Below, piece by piece: positions 6,568-15,709 of a DNA stretch of 30,687 nucleotides; the stretch's first letter is position 1, and each line of letters opens with the position of its first letter. The notes beneath the pieces were generated by a model that worked only from the letters and a program-made list of their open reading frames with translations, was not told the DNA's origin and ran no database searches. The stretch covers positions 1-30,687 of the forward strand of contig CAQYCU010000010.1 of the NCBI GenBank assembly GCA_948919095.1. The letters are read 5' to 3'. Source of the DNA: an uncultured Clostridia bacterium. Its GTDB lineage: Bacteria > Bacillota > Clostridia > TANB77 > CAG-508. Made by a program: the position numbers and the translations under genes.

Positions 6568-8541
6568 ATGGATATAAATGAAGCATATGAGAAATTAAAA
6601 GTAACTGAAGAGGAAGTAAAATCAGTACAAGATGCACATACAAGTATTAATTTATTAAGTGACTTAAATCCGAGAGCATACTGTGAATTGAGTAAAAGGG
6701 GATGGATTTTAGCAGAGGATAAACAAGATTTAGAAAAAAAGATAAAAATGTTTGTGGACATGTATTCATTAATGTATAAAGAATCAGCAGGTAGTAAAGG
6801 AAAAAGAAACTTTGTACGTGGAACTAGTGCAAAAAGGGCAAGAGCTTTAACAGGAAGTAGTAAGCAATTCCTATCAACAAGTATGGATGAAAATGTTGCA
6901 AAAAGATTTTGTGAATATGGAGATGCGGCTTTAGTAAGAATTGGCATAGTCGAAGGTGTGCCACATTTATATGCAGACCATTATAAAGAATCAATATCAG
7001 GAGCTGATGAACAAGAAGTTATAATTGCACCATTTTGTAAAATTAAAGATAATAGACTAGTAAGTAGATGGGATGGATATGAATATTATAGTGTATCTCT
7101 TGAAAAAGGAGAATTACAAGAAAAATCTCAAGAAGAGATAGAGACTTTACAAGCACAAGTTTTAGATGGATTTGAGCAAAATATTTCTGATATGAAAGAC
7201 TATACAAGAGTAGCTGATAGATTAGAATTTTTACGTGAAAAATTAAAAAGAACAACTGATGATGAAGAAAGAACATATATAGGTAAAGAAATAGAGAAAG
7301 CGGATAGTGAATCTTATGAATTATGGAAACGCACATACGACTACAAAAACAAATTAAATGGTCTATTGCAAGGAATGTGTAGAGGAAAAGAAAAAGAAAT
7401 CGATGAAGCAAGAGATGTAGTAGAACAAGATAGAGAACAAAAAAGAAAAGATGCTGAAACTAAGAAAAAAGAAGAAGAAAGAGTAGGGGCAATTCTTGAT
7501 TTAAAATCTAAAATAGATGGAGCAATACAAAAGTCAGGAACAATACCTCAGGAAATATTAGCAACCTACAAACAATTATTAGAAACAGAAAAAACATATA
7601 GAGAGTTTGCAAGTAGATTTGGCTTAGGAGTAGCAGGGTCAATAGAACAGCAATTAGGAGAATCTGTAACAAGTGTTAATAGTCTAATAAAAGCAGCAAA
7701 ACAAGGACTTGAAAAGATTAAAATTGCAGAAGATAGTACAGTTGAGCAAACTAAAGAGCAAGAAAGCCAGTATGCAAGAAGAATAGATGGAATAGATGCT
7801 GGTATGCAAATTGCTAACACATTAAAAGAAGTTACGGAAATATATAGTGTACAAGCAGAAGATACAATAAAAAGAGATTTATATTTAAAAATGAATGACT
7901 TAATGAAAAAAACAAAATTAACTCTTTTGCAACAACAAAGTATTAAGATAAAAGATGAAAAAGCAGGGATATTTGACGGAATAACAGGAAAATCACAATT
8001 ACGTCAAATACGATTACAAAATATAGATTTACAAATGCAATTAATATCAAGAACAAAACCAGAAGCAAAAAGCTATTATAGTGTACATGATATGTTAGCT
8101 GAGATGTATGCATTTTCACAAACAGAATTAGGTGGAGACTATACACCAGAAATTAGGAAACTATATGATGGAATGAGAAGAGAATTCAAAACTACGAGCG
8201 GAAATCCAATATCAGATGGAGATATACAAAAACGTGCAAAACCTAAGATTGAAGAGTATCAGCGACAAAATTTACCAGTAGTTCCTAAGAAAGGATTTAG
8301 ATTATTTGGAAAAATAAAAGATGAAATGGAATATTTACAAGTTCAAAATTCACAATTACAAACTCAAGTAAGCAATATGGATAGAAAAGATTGGAAAGCA
8401 CAATTACAACCACCTACAAAACCAGCAACTGAAATATTCAAACAAAGATTAATTGATATTGTTCATAACATTGATGCTGACGAAGGACCTACTAAAACAC
8501 CAGATAAAACAAGGTATGATACAGTAGATTTATGGCAATAG
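6568..8541 (+). CDS. putative ADP-ribosyltransferase with long coiled-coil region
   Basis: This encodes 657 residues, ATG 6568 after GAGAGGA. Residues about 75-165 carry the ordered motifs of the R-S-E class of ADP-ribosyltransferases: Arg84 in FVRGTS, the STS motif in FLSTSMDENVAKRF (residues 101-114), and the bi-glutamate E148-Q149-E150 in ADEQEVIIAP. An ExE pair is typical of enzymes that modify arginine using NAD+. A helical segment (1-75) precedes it. From about 180 the protein is Lys/Glu/Gln-rich heptad helix, coiled coil through about 340 and again in blocks to about 600, ending in a Pro/Thr-rich tail. There is no signal peptide or transmembrane segment. It is first in a two-gene operon with the 355-residue protein, flanked by a promoter and a terminator. 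Known relatives include secreted toxins, phage Alt/ModA enzymes and polymorphic toxins; a cytoplasmic regulatory or defence effector is possible. The domain call rests on motifs only. Confidence 0.7.
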   Translation: MDINEAYEKLKVTEEEVKSVQDAHTSINLLSDLNPRAYCELSKRGWILAEDKQDLEKKIKMFVDMYSLMYKESAGSKGKRNFVRGTSAKRARALTGSSKQFLSTSMDENVAKRFCEYGDAALVRIGIVEGVPHLYADHYKESISGADEQEVIIAPFCKIKDNRLVSRWDGYEYYSVSLEKGELQEKSQEEIETLQAQVLDGFEQNISDMKDYTRVADRLEFLREKLKRTTDDEERTYIGKEIEKADSESYELWKRTYDYKNKLNGLLQGMCRGKEKEIDEARDVVEQDREQKRKDAETKKKEEERVGAILDLKSKIDGAIQKSGTIPQEILATYKQLLETEKTYREFASRFGLGVAGSIEQQLGESVTSVNSLIKAAKQGLEKIKIAEDSTVEQTKEQESQYARRIDGIDAGMQIANTLKEVTEIYSVQAEDTIKRDLYLKMNDLMKKTKLTLLQQQSIKIKDEKAGIFDGITGKSQLRQIRLQNIDLQMQLISRTKPEAKSYYSVHDMLAEMYAFSQTELGGDYTPEIRKLYDGMRREFKTTSGNPISDGDIQKRAKPKIEEYQRQNLPVVPKKGFRLFGKIKDEMEYLQVQNSQLQTQVSNMDRKDWKAQLQPPTKPATEIFKQRLIDIVHNIDADEGPTKTPDKTRYDTVDLWQ

Positions 8542-8595
8542 TAATTATAAAGCTATAATTTAAGCTTATCATAATAAAGCGAAAGGTAAAATTAA

Positions 8596-9663
8596 ATGAA
8601 TAGATTTGATTTCATATATGATGAAATATCAGATGAGCAAAGAAGAAGAATTATAAGAATGTGTGCAATGACTATAATGCAAAATATGGATAAAACAGAC
8701 TCGAAATTAAGAGAGAACAAAGAAAACATAAAAGAATTTATATTTAAAAGCGAAACTGCTAAAAAAGTTGGAATGAAAAAAGCGATGCAAGAAATGCAAT
8801 TTGCTGATTTTGTAGGAAACCATATGCTAGAAAATAAGGAACTATATATTGAATTACGAACAAATAAAAGAGAAAGAAGACTACTAGAAGAAATGGAAAA
8901 AATGGGAGTAATTCAACACTTAGAAGTAGAACAACCTAAAGGAAGTACTGTGCAAGCTGGGCAAACAACACCTGAAACAAGGCAACATGTGCAAGCAACT
9001 CCTCAAACAGGACACGATGATAATACTATTCCAATAGAAGAAGTAAGGACATTAGTAGGACAGGAAGCACAACTTGGTGGGGAGCCAAATGAAGGTACAA
9101 AATTAGGAACAACATCAAGACAAAAAGAGAACCTAACAAAAACAGGAGACACAAATTCTAAAATGGCAGTTGGTTTTGAAAAGTTAAATAAACCAGATTT
9201 ATTACTTACAAACAGGAAAACAGGAAAAAAAGAAATAGGATATGGAAGATATAGTGAAGGAAAAACACCTACTCATGTATATGATTATCAAGGAAGACAA
9301 ATACGATTAAAAAGAGTTGGTAAATTAAGTTATAGAACAGTATTTATGATGATGGCAGATATTGAAGAATATTTGATACAAACACCAGAAGTACAAAGAG
9401 AAGTATTTACATATGGATTAAATATAGGAAAATTAGAAAAAGATGAGCAATATAGAAAAATATTTTTTGAACAGCTATTAAGTCTAGAAAATATAAATAG
9501 AGAAAGCAATAATGGATATCTTGGAAGCATAATAACTACAAGAGATGAAGATGGATATAAAATAGATTATTCAGATGAAGAATATACAGCAGTAACAGAG
9601 TTAAAAGAAAGACTAGCCCAGATGAGACTAGATAAAGCTGCTAATGATAAAGATGATAGGTAA
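8596..9663 (+). CDS. hypothetical partner protein of the ADP-ribosyltransferase operon
   Basis: This encodes 355 residues with a weak AAAGG ribosome binding site, 54 bases after the upstream stop and without an intervening terminator, so the two genes are likely co-transcribed. Residues 1-112 are charged and helical. Residues about 113-190 are a low-complexity, Gln/Thr/Gly/Pro-rich linker. Residues about 195-355 form a mixed alpha/beta domain (DLLLTNRKTGKKEIGYGRYS, then VYDYQGRQIRLKRVGK and helices). There is no signal peptide, membrane helix or catalytic motif that I recognise. Two folded parts joined by a flexible linker suggest an adaptor, substrate or inhibitor of the ADP-ribosyltransferase; this is inference from the operon alone. 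Confidence 0.7.
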   Translation: MNRFDFIYDEISDEQRRRIIRMCAMTIMQNMDKTDSKLRENKENIKEFIFKSETAKKVGMKKAMQEMQFADFVGNHMLENKELYIELRTNKRERRLLEEMEKMGVIQHLEVEQPKGSTVQAGQTTPETRQHVQATPQTGHDDNTIPIEEVRTLVGQEAQLGGEPNEGTKLGTTSRQKENLTKTGDTNSKMAVGFEKLNKPDLLLTNRKTGKKEIGYGRYSEGKTPTHVYDYQGRQIRLKRVGKLSYRTVFMMMADIEEYLIQTPEVQREVFTYGLNIGKLEKDEQYRKIFFEQLLSLENINRESNNGYLGSIITTRDEDGYKIDYSDEEYTAVTELKERLAQMRLDKAANDKDDR

Positions 9664-9698
9664 AATGTGGTAAGAATAAAACAAAAGAAAAAGAATAT

Positions 9699-9727
9699 AA
9701 AGAAGACTTTACATAGTCTTCTTTTAT
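9699..9727 (+). terminator. intrinsic terminator of the ADP-ribosyltransferase operon
   Basis: AAAGAAGACT (9699-9708) pairs perfectly with AGTCTTCTTT (9715-9724) around a six-base loop, followed by T-rich sequence. Confidence 0.88.
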
Positions 9728-9763
9728 AGAGAATTAACAAAAAATGCGTGAGGGAGAAATAAA

Positions 9764-12031
9764 ATGAACATAATTAAACAAATTGCAGAAGAATTAAATG
9801 TAAGAGAAAATCAAGTACAAAAAACAGTAGAATTAATAGATGAAGGAAATACAATTCCATTCATCGCAAGATACAGGAAAGAAGTAACAGGTAACTTAAG
9901 TGATGAAACACTTAGAGAATTAGATGAAAGACTTACATATTTACGAAATCTTGAAAAAAGAATAGAAGAAGTTAAAAATTCAATTGAAAATCAAGGAAAG
10001 CTAACTGATGAAATAATTGTAAGTCTTGAAAATGCTAAAACTTTAGCAGAAGTTGAAGATATTTATAGACCATATAAACAAAAAAAGAAGACAAGAGGAA
10101 CTGTTGCAAAAGCAAGAGGGCTAGAGCCATTAGCAGAAAATATATTAGAGCAAAAAGACAAAGCATCAATATATGAATTAGCTAAAAATTATGTGAAAAC
10201 AATTGATGAAATAGATGAAAATTTAGACGAAAAATCTAGAAAAGAATTAGTAGTAGAAACACCAGAAGATGCACTAAATGGTGCAAAGGATATTATTGCT
10301 GAACAAATATCAGACGATACAGAATTTAGAAAATCAATAAAGAAGATATATTATAGAGAAGGTGTAATCGAAACAACAGCTGAAAAGCCAGAAGAAAATA
10401 CTACTTATAATATGTACTATGAATTTCAAGAAAAAATATCAACAATACCTAGTCATAGAATTTTAGCAATAAACAGAGGAGAAAAAGAAGAATTTTTAAA
10501 AGTAAAGATAACAAAGAATGAAGAAAAGATAATTTATATAATATCTAAAAATATTATAAAGAATTATAATTTTACAAATAATCTAAAACAATATTATGAT
10601 ATAAAAGTTGATGAAATTAAAGCAGACACAACAAGAGAAATATTATTATTTCAAGCAATAAAGGATAGTTTTAAAAGATTGATAGAGCCATCTGTTGATA
10701 GAGAGATACGTGCAGACCTTACAGAAAAAGCAGATACACAGGCAATTAAAGTATTTGGCAAAAATGCAAAGCAGTTATTATTAGGAGCTCCTCTAAAGGG
10801 ATTAACAGTTTTAGGATTTGACCCAGCTTATAGAACAGGATGCAAGCTAGCAATAATAGATGAAACAGGAAAAGTATTAGGAACAGGAGTGGTGTATCCA
10901 ACAGAGCCACAAAATGATGTTGAAGGTTCTAAAGAGAAGATTATTGAAATGTTTGAGAAATACAACATTAATATGGTAGCTATTGGAAATGGTACAGCTT
11001 CAAGAGAGTCAGAACAATTTATATCAGACACAATAAAAGAATATAAAGAAAAGACAAATAAAGATGTATATTACTCAATAGTATCAGAAGCGGGAGCTTC
11101 AGTATATTCTGCATCAAAGCTTGCAACAGAAGAATATCCAGACCTTAATGTATCGTTAAGGGGAGCAATATCGATTGCAAGACGTCTGCAAGACCCACTT
11201 GCTGAACTTGTAAAAATAGACCCAAAAGCAATAGGAATAGGTCAATACCAACATGATGTTGACCAAAAGAAACTAGGAGAAAGCTTAGCAAATGTAGTAG
11301 AAGACGCTGTTAATGAAGTTGGAGTTGATATTAATACTGCAACACCATCACTATTATCATATGTAGCTGGAATAAACTCAGGAGTTGCTAAAAACATTGT
11401 AAAGTATAGAGAAGAAAATGGAAAGTATACTGAAAGAAAAGAATTACTAAAAGTTCCTAAATTAGGAAAATCAGCATTTGAGCAATGTTCAGGATTTATT
11501 AGAATACCTAATGGAAAAAATCCACTGGAAATTACAGCAGTCCATCCTGAGAGTTACAAACAAACAGAAATGTTATTAAAGTCTTTAGGATATAAAAAAG
11601 AAGACTTATTAGATAAAGAAAAACTTTCAGAATTAAAAGAAAAATTGTCTAAAATTGATGTAAAGAAAACTGCTGAAGAACTAGAAATCGGAGAAATTAC
11701 TTTAAATGATATTATAGGTGAATTATCAAAACCAGGAAGAGATGTTAGAGAAGATATGCCAAAGCCTATACTTCGTTCAGATGTACTTAAATTTGAAGAC
11801 TTAAAAGTAGGACAAATACTAACGGGAACAGTTAGAAACATTACTGATTTTGGGGCGTTTGTCGATGTTGGTGTAAAACATGATGGCTTAGTACATATAT
11901 CAGAAATGAGTGAGAAATTTGTTAAAAATCCATCACAAATAGCCTCAATAGGGGATATAGTAAAAGTAAAAGTTATAGATATTGATACAGTAAAGCAAAA
12001 AGTTAAGTTATCAATGAAAGGGATAAATTAG
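9764..12031 (+). CDS. tex: Tex-type RNA-binding transcription accessory protein
   Basis: This encodes 755 residues, ATG 9764 after GAGGGAG. It matches the Tex family over its whole length. The N-terminal helical domain contains GNTIPFIARYRKE and VEDIYRPYKQKKKTRG, a YqgF/RNase H-like domain starts near residue 348 (VLGFDPAYRTGCKLA), helix-hairpin-helix repeats lie around 520-600 (INTATPSLLSYVAGI), and a C-terminal S1 RNA-binding domain covers about 678-755 (GTVRNITDFGAFVDVGV). Family length is usually 710-780. Tex is a cytoplasmic nucleic-acid-binding protein linked to transcription and, in the related Spt6, to elongation. The gene is flanked by terminators on both sides, so it is transcribed alone. 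Confidence 0.96.
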   Translation: MNIIKQIAEELNVRENQVQKTVELIDEGNTIPFIARYRKEVTGNLSDETLRELDERLTYLRNLEKRIEEVKNSIENQGKLTDEIIVSLENAKTLAEVEDIYRPYKQKKKTRGTVAKARGLEPLAENILEQKDKASIYELAKNYVKTIDEIDENLDEKSRKELVVETPEDALNGAKDIIAEQISDDTEFRKSIKKIYYREGVIETTAEKPEENTTYNMYYEFQEKISTIPSHRILAINRGEKEEFLKVKITKNEEKIIYIISKNIIKNYNFTNNLKQYYDIKVDEIKADTTREILLFQAIKDSFKRLIEPSVDREIRADLTEKADTQAIKVFGKNAKQLLLGAPLKGLTVLGFDPAYRTGCKLAIIDETGKVLGTGVVYPTEPQNDVEGSKEKIIEMFEKYNINMVAIGNGTASRESEQFISDTIKEYKEKTNKDVYYSIVSEAGASVYSASKLATEEYPDLNVSLRGAISIARRLQDPLAELVKIDPKAIGIGQYQHDVDQKKLGESLANVVEDAVNEVGVDINTATPSLLSYVAGINSGVAKNIVKYREENGKYTERKELLKVPKLGKSAFEQCSGFIRIPNGKNPLEITAVHPESYKQTEMLLKSLGYKKEDLLDKEKLSELKEKLSKIDVKKTAEELEIGEITLNDIIGELSKPGRDVREDMPKPILRSDVLKFEDLKVGQILTGTVRNITDFGAFVDVGVKHDGLVHISEMSEKFVKNPSQIASIGDIVKVKVIDIDTVKQKVKLSMKGIN

Positions 12032-12055
12032 GAGGCATAATAAATTGCCTCTTTT
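12032..12055 (+). terminator. intrinsic terminator of tex
   Basis: GAGGCA (12032-12037) pairs with TGCCTC (12046-12051) around an eight-base loop, followed by four T. Confidence 0.82.
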
Positions 12056-12106
12056 AAATTTATTATAATAAAAAACAAATTTACATAATAAATTATCAAT
12101 TACTAC

Positions 12107-12135
12107 TTGACATATTTAAGAATTAATAATAAAAT
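12107..12135 (+). promoter_or_regulatory. sigma-A promoter of rny
   Basis: TTGACA (12107-12112) and TAAAAT (12130-12135) are spaced 17 bp apart. Confidence 0.75.
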
Positions 12136-12208
12136 GGATAAGTAAAATATCTATAAAAATTATATATATTTGTACATTGAAAATTTAATAGAAAGAGGTG
12201 TATATATT

Positions 12209-13750
12209 ATGCAAATTGTAATTTATATCACTATTTTTCTAATCTCAGCAATAGTTTTTCTATTCGTTGGATATACAGTAAGAAAGAAATCAGCAGAGGC
12301 TAAAATTGAAAGTGCAGAAAAAGAAGCGCAAAGAATTTTAGACAATGCTCAAAAAGAAGCAGAAAATGCGAAGAAGGAAGAGATAGTCAAAGCAAAAGAG
12401 GAAATAATAAATGAGAGAAATAAGCTAGACGAAGAGATTAGAGAAAGAAGAAGTGAAGTTCAACAACAAGAAAAAAGACTAATTCAAAAAGAAGAAGGGC
12501 TTGATAAAAAAATATATAATGTTGAACAAAAAGAAAAACAATTAGAAATCAAAGAAAGCGAAATCGAACAAATACGAGACGAAGTACAAAAATTAAAGGA
12601 CTCAGAATTAGACGAAATTGAAAGAATTGCGAGACTTTCAACACAAGAAGCAAAGCAAGAACTACTTGCAAGACTTGATGAAACACTTATAACAGAAAAG
12701 GCTGAAAGAATTAAGCAAATGGAAGACCAAATCAAGGAAAAATCAGAAGATACAGCTAAAAATGTTATTACATACGCAATTCAAAAATGTGCTGCTGACC
12801 ATACAGCAGAATCTACAGTATCAATAGTATCACTTCCAAGTGACGAAATGAAGGGAAGAATAATTGGTAGAGAAGGACGTAATATAAAAGCGTTAGAAAC
12901 ACTTACTGGAGTTGAGTTTATTATAGATGATACACCAGAATCAGTAGTAATCTCTGGATTTGACCCACTTAGAAGAGAAGTAGCCAAAATAGCACTTCAA
13001 AAACTTATGGATGATGGAAGAATTCACCCTGCAAAAATTGAGGAGATGGTTGAGAAGGCAAAAGAAGAGCTTTCAAAAATTATCAAACAAGAAGGTGAAA
13101 AAGCATCAATGGAAACTGGTGTTATGAAACTTCATCCAGACATTATAACATTACTTGGAAAACTTAAATATAGGACAAGTTATGGACAAAATGTATTAAT
13201 GCATTCAATTGAAGTATCAAACCTTGCAAGAATTATGGCTGATGAACTTGGTCTAAATACGAAGCTTGCAGCTAGAGCTGGACTATTACATGATATAGGA
13301 AAAGCACTAGACCATGATATGGAAGGAACACACGTGCAAATAGGTGTTGATATATTAAAGAAATTTAAAGAAGACCCAAAGGTTATAAATGCAGTTGAAG
13401 CACACCATGGTGACGTAGAAGGTGAAACACCAGAAGCATACTTAGTACAAGCTGCCGATGCAATATCTGCATCAAGACCAGGTGCAAGACGTGAAACACT
13501 TGAAGCATATATCAAAAGACTTGAACAACTTGAAGGTATCGCTAACTCTTTTGAAGGAGTTGATAAATCATTTGCTATACAAGCAGGTAGAGAAGTTAGA
13601 ATTATTGTAAAACCTGAAAAAGTATCAGATGACCAAATGACTATTATAGGAAGAGAAATTGCTGAAAAGGTTGAACAAGAAATGGATTATCCAGGACAGA
13701 TTAAGATTAATCTTATTAGAGAGAAAAGAGTTGTAGATTACGCAAAATAA
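12209..13750 (+). CDS. rny: RNase Y (endoribonuclease, mRNA decay initiation)
   Basis: This encodes 513 residues from ATG 12209, chosen because AAGAGGTG lies eight bases upstream and the protein then begins directly with a membrane anchor (residues 2-22). An in-frame start 13 codons earlier lacks a ribosome binding site. After the anchor come a long charged coiled coil (about 25-200), a KH RNA-binding domain with GRIIGREGRNIKALE (about 210-275), and an HD metal-dependent nuclease domain with catalytic His361-Asp362 in LLHDIGKALDHD. Length and domain order match RNase Y (about 520). It initiates mRNA decay at the membrane in Firmicutes. A promoter lies upstream and a terminator follows. Confidence 0.97.
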   Translation: MQIVIYITIFLISAIVFLFVGYTVRKKSAEAKIESAEKEAQRILDNAQKEAENAKKEEIVKAKEEIINERNKLDEEIRERRSEVQQQEKRLIQKEEGLDKKIYNVEQKEKQLEIKESEIEQIRDEVQKLKDSELDEIERIARLSTQEAKQELLARLDETLITEKAERIKQMEDQIKEKSEDTAKNVITYAIQKCAADHTAESTVSIVSLPSDEMKGRIIGREGRNIKALETLTGVEFIIDDTPESVVISGFDPLRREVAKIALQKLMDDGRIHPAKIEEMVEKAKEELSKIIKQEGEKASMETGVMKLHPDIITLLGKLKYRTSYGQNVLMHSIEVSNLARIMADELGLNTKLAARAGLLHDIGKALDHDMEGTHVQIGVDILKKFKEDPKVINAVEAHHGDVEGETPEAYLVQAADAISASRPGARRETLEAYIKRLEQLEGIANSFEGVDKSFAIQAGREVRIIVKPEKVSDDQMTIIGREIAEKVEQEMDYPGQIKINLIREKRVVDYAK

Positions 13751-13773
13751 TTACTATAAGTTTAAAAATTATT

Positions 13774-13820
13774 AAAGGACTTATTTATTATGAAAATAAT
13801 AGATAGGTTCTTTTGTATTT
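13774..13820 (+). terminator. intrinsic terminator of rny
   Basis: AAAGGACTTAT (13774-13784) pairs with ATAGGTTCTTT (13803-13813), with two G-T wobbles, and is followed by a T-rich tract. Confidence 0.8.
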
Positions 13821-13826
13821 TATAAG

Positions 13827-13916
13827 CAAAAAGGCAAGCATTTCTGCTTAGCTTTCTACTTGTGTGTGTTGTGTAATCCAAGATTGAAACTATTTTGTAC
13901 AATATTTTTTGTAAAG
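13827..13916 (-). ncRNA. candidate minus-strand small RNA between rny and metK
   Basis: On the minus strand TTGACT (complement of 13945-13950) and TATACT (complement of 13923-13928) are spaced 16 bp, a good sigma-A promoter with no gene behind it. About 70 bases downstream is a hairpin AAGCA-GAAA-TGCTT (complement of 13836-13849) followed after GCC by five T, a short terminator. The product would be about 90 nt, free of a credible reading frame, and would converge on the rny terminator. The rest of the 13751-14057 gap holds the rny terminator and the metK promoter. No known RNA family was recognised and the terminator stem is short. Confidence 0.4.
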
Positions 13917-13984
13917 ATAGTAAGTATAATTTCCAAGCCCAAAAAGTCAATAATAGAGATTTTATAAGGCTAATTTATGTAATC

Positions 13985-14013
13985 TTGACAAGAATATAAA
14001 AAGAGGCTAAACT
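13985..14013 (+). promoter_or_regulatory. sigma-A promoter of metK
   Basis: TTGACA (13985-13990) and TAAACT (14008-14013) are spaced 17 bp, leaving a leader of only about 40 nt. That is too short for a SAM-I riboswitch. Confidence 0.75.
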
Positions 14014-14057
14014 TATAAGCGTATGAAAATATTTGTAGAAAGGATATATAGATTATT

Positions 14058-15200
14058 ATGAGAAAACTATTTACATCAGAAAGTGTAACAGAAGGACATC
14101 CAGACAAACTATGTGATTATATATCAGATAGTGTACTAGACAGTTATTTAGAAAAAGACAAAAATTCAAGAGTTGCATGTGAAGTAATGTGTGGAAAAGG
14201 AGAAGTATTTGTAACAGGAGAGATAACGTCAACAGCAAATATTAATATAGAAGAAGTAGTAAGGAATACAATTAAGGAAATAGGATATTTTGGAGCAGAA
14301 GTAGATATTGATTATAAAACATGTAAGGTACATATAAATATGTCAAAACAATCTCCAGATATTGCGTTAGGCGTAAATAAATCATTAGAAGATAAAGAAG
14401 GAGAAAATGTGCAATCAGAAGGAGCAGGAGACCAAGGAATAATGTTTGGATATGCCTGTGATGAGACAGAAGAATTGATGCCACTTCCAATATTACTTGC
14501 ACATAAGCTATCAAAGAAATTAGCAGAGGTTAGAAAAGAAGGAATAATTGAATATCTAGGCCCAGACGGAAAAGTACAAGTAACAGTAGAGTATGAAGAT
14601 GACATACCAATAAGAGTGGACACAGTGGTAGTATCAACACAGCATAGAGCAGATATTGAATTAGAAAAAATAAAGAAAGATATCAAGGAAAAGGTAATAA
14701 ACACTACTATTTCAAATGATTTATTAGATGATAAAACGAAATATTTTATAAATCCTACGGGAAGGTTTGTAATAGGAGGACCGCTTGGTGACAGTGGACT
14801 TACAGGTAGAAAGATAATTGTTGATACTTATGGTGGATATAGTAGACATGGTGGAGGAGCATTTTCAGGAAAAGATGCTACAAAAGTGGATAGGTCAGCT
14901 TCATATATGGCAAGGCATATTGCAAAAAACATAGTTGCAAATGGATATGCAAAAAAATGCGAAATTCAACTTGCATATAGTATTGGAGTTGCAAAGCCAG
15001 TAGCAATATATGTTGATACATTTGGAACAAATACAATTTCAGAAGAAAAAATAGTAAACAAAATTGAAAGTAAATTTGACTTAACTCCACGAGGAATAAT
15101 TGATTATTTAGGTTTACAAAATCCTATATTTAGAAAAACTACAAATTATGGACATTTTGGTAAAAAAGAATTACCTTGGGAAAAAGTAATTGAGATTTAG
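14058..15200 (+). CDS. metK: S-adenosylmethionine synthetase
   Basis: This encodes 380 residues, ATG 14058 preceded by AAAGGA. It makes S-adenosylmethionine from methionine and ATP in the cytoplasm. Family motifs are all present: FTSESVTEGHPDKLCD at the N-terminus (ATP binding), GAGDQGIMFGYA near residue 121, and GGGAFSGKDATKVDRSA near residue 268 (phosphate loop). Length is normal (380-400). Its promoter is just upstream with a short leader and no riboswitch. The palindrome AGTATATATACT at 15201-15212 follows the stop but lacks a good T run. Confidence 0.97.
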   Translation: MRKLFTSESVTEGHPDKLCDYISDSVLDSYLEKDKNSRVACEVMCGKGEVFVTGEITSTANINIEEVVRNTIKEIGYFGAEVDIDYKTCKVHINMSKQSPDIALGVNKSLEDKEGENVQSEGAGDQGIMFGYACDETEELMPLPILLAHKLSKKLAEVRKEGIIEYLGPDGKVQVTVEYEDDIPIRVDTVVVSTQHRADIELEKIKKDIKEKVINTTISNDLLDDKTKYFINPTGRFVIGGPLGDSGLTGRKIIVDTYGGYSRHGGGAFSGKDATKVDRSASYMARHIAKNIVANGYAKKCEIQLAYSIGVAKPVAIYVDTFGTNTISEEKIVNKIESKFDLTPRGIIDYLGLQNPIFRKTTNYGHFGKKELPWEKVIEI

Positions 15201-15250
15201 AGTATATATACTTTCTAAATGCAAGAAAAAAAGAAAAATATAGAAAAGTT

Positions 15251-15279
15251 TTGACAGTTTTTAAAATAGATGATATAAT
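15251..15279 (+). promoter_or_regulatory. perfect consensus promoter of the G+C-rich orphan gene
   Basis: TTGACA (15251-15256) and TATAAT (15274-15279) match consensus exactly with optimal 17-bp spacing, predicting strong expression from about 15286. Confidence 0.88.
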
Positions 15280-15317
15280 CAAGTACGACACTTTTATTTG
15301 CAGAAAGAGGTGCACCT

Positions 15318-15692
15318 ATGTCTATCGCAAATGTATTTATGCAGCAGATTACTAGTGGCAAAGCGACGGCAGGGCTCAAGAAAAGTCTAATTGACGAGTT
15401 GTCAAACGGGAAAGATAAAACTACTCCACTATGTAGTATGGGAGTATTGTTTGACGGCTCCGTAAGGGATGAGTACTTGAGGAACATTGAGGAGCTTGTG
15501 CGGGAACAGGTAAGTGGTAAGGACTGTACTACTGAAACTTTGTTTTGGATGTACTACCTTGCTACAGTACTGGAGTTCGAGCTGGAGGTAACAACTGAGG
15601 AGGAGAGAACCGCAAAAGACGTTTTAGCATGGTATTTAGAGGACTCTGACAAAGACATAGAGGAATATATTGGCGTAATTAAGCCGAATTAG
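15318..15692 (+). CDS. orphan acidic protein of unknown function (124 aa)
   Basis: ATG 15318 follows AAGAGGTG at good distance. The product is 124 residues, acidic and largely helical, especially from about residue 50 (EYLRNIEELVREQVSGKD, then LFWMYYLATVLEFELEV and a Glu/Asp-rich C-terminus). There is no signal peptide, metal-binding cluster or recognised domain. Codon and base use stand out: about 45% G+C by eye against about 30% in neighbours, with many G/C third positions. With a perfect promoter and its own strong hairpin it is a self-contained unit between metK and ylmH, probably acquired by transfer. Similarity to some phage or accessory-region proteins is possible but none is recognised. 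Confidence 0.75.
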   Translation: MSIANVFMQQITSGKATAGLKKSLIDELSNGKDKTTPLCSMGVLFDGSVRDEYLRNIEELVREQVSGKDCTTETLFWMYYLATVLEFELEVTTEEERTAKDVLAWYLEDSDKDIEEYIGVIKPN

Positions 15693-15709
15693 GACAAACC
15701 CCTCAAAAG

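Noticed and set aside
13751..14057. SAM riboswitch upstream of metK
   Set aside because: The promoter lies only about 45 bases before the start codon and no conserved SAM-I core sequence is present.
14272..14704. Minus-strand open frames inside metK
   Set aside because: They lie wholly within a clear housekeeping gene and follow its codon pattern.
15318..15692. Orphan gene as a second copy of the cassette at 140-637
   Set aside because: Both are G+C-rich, but the proteins are unrelated (one secreted and beta-rich, one acidic and helical) and the 14-bp repeats are absent here.
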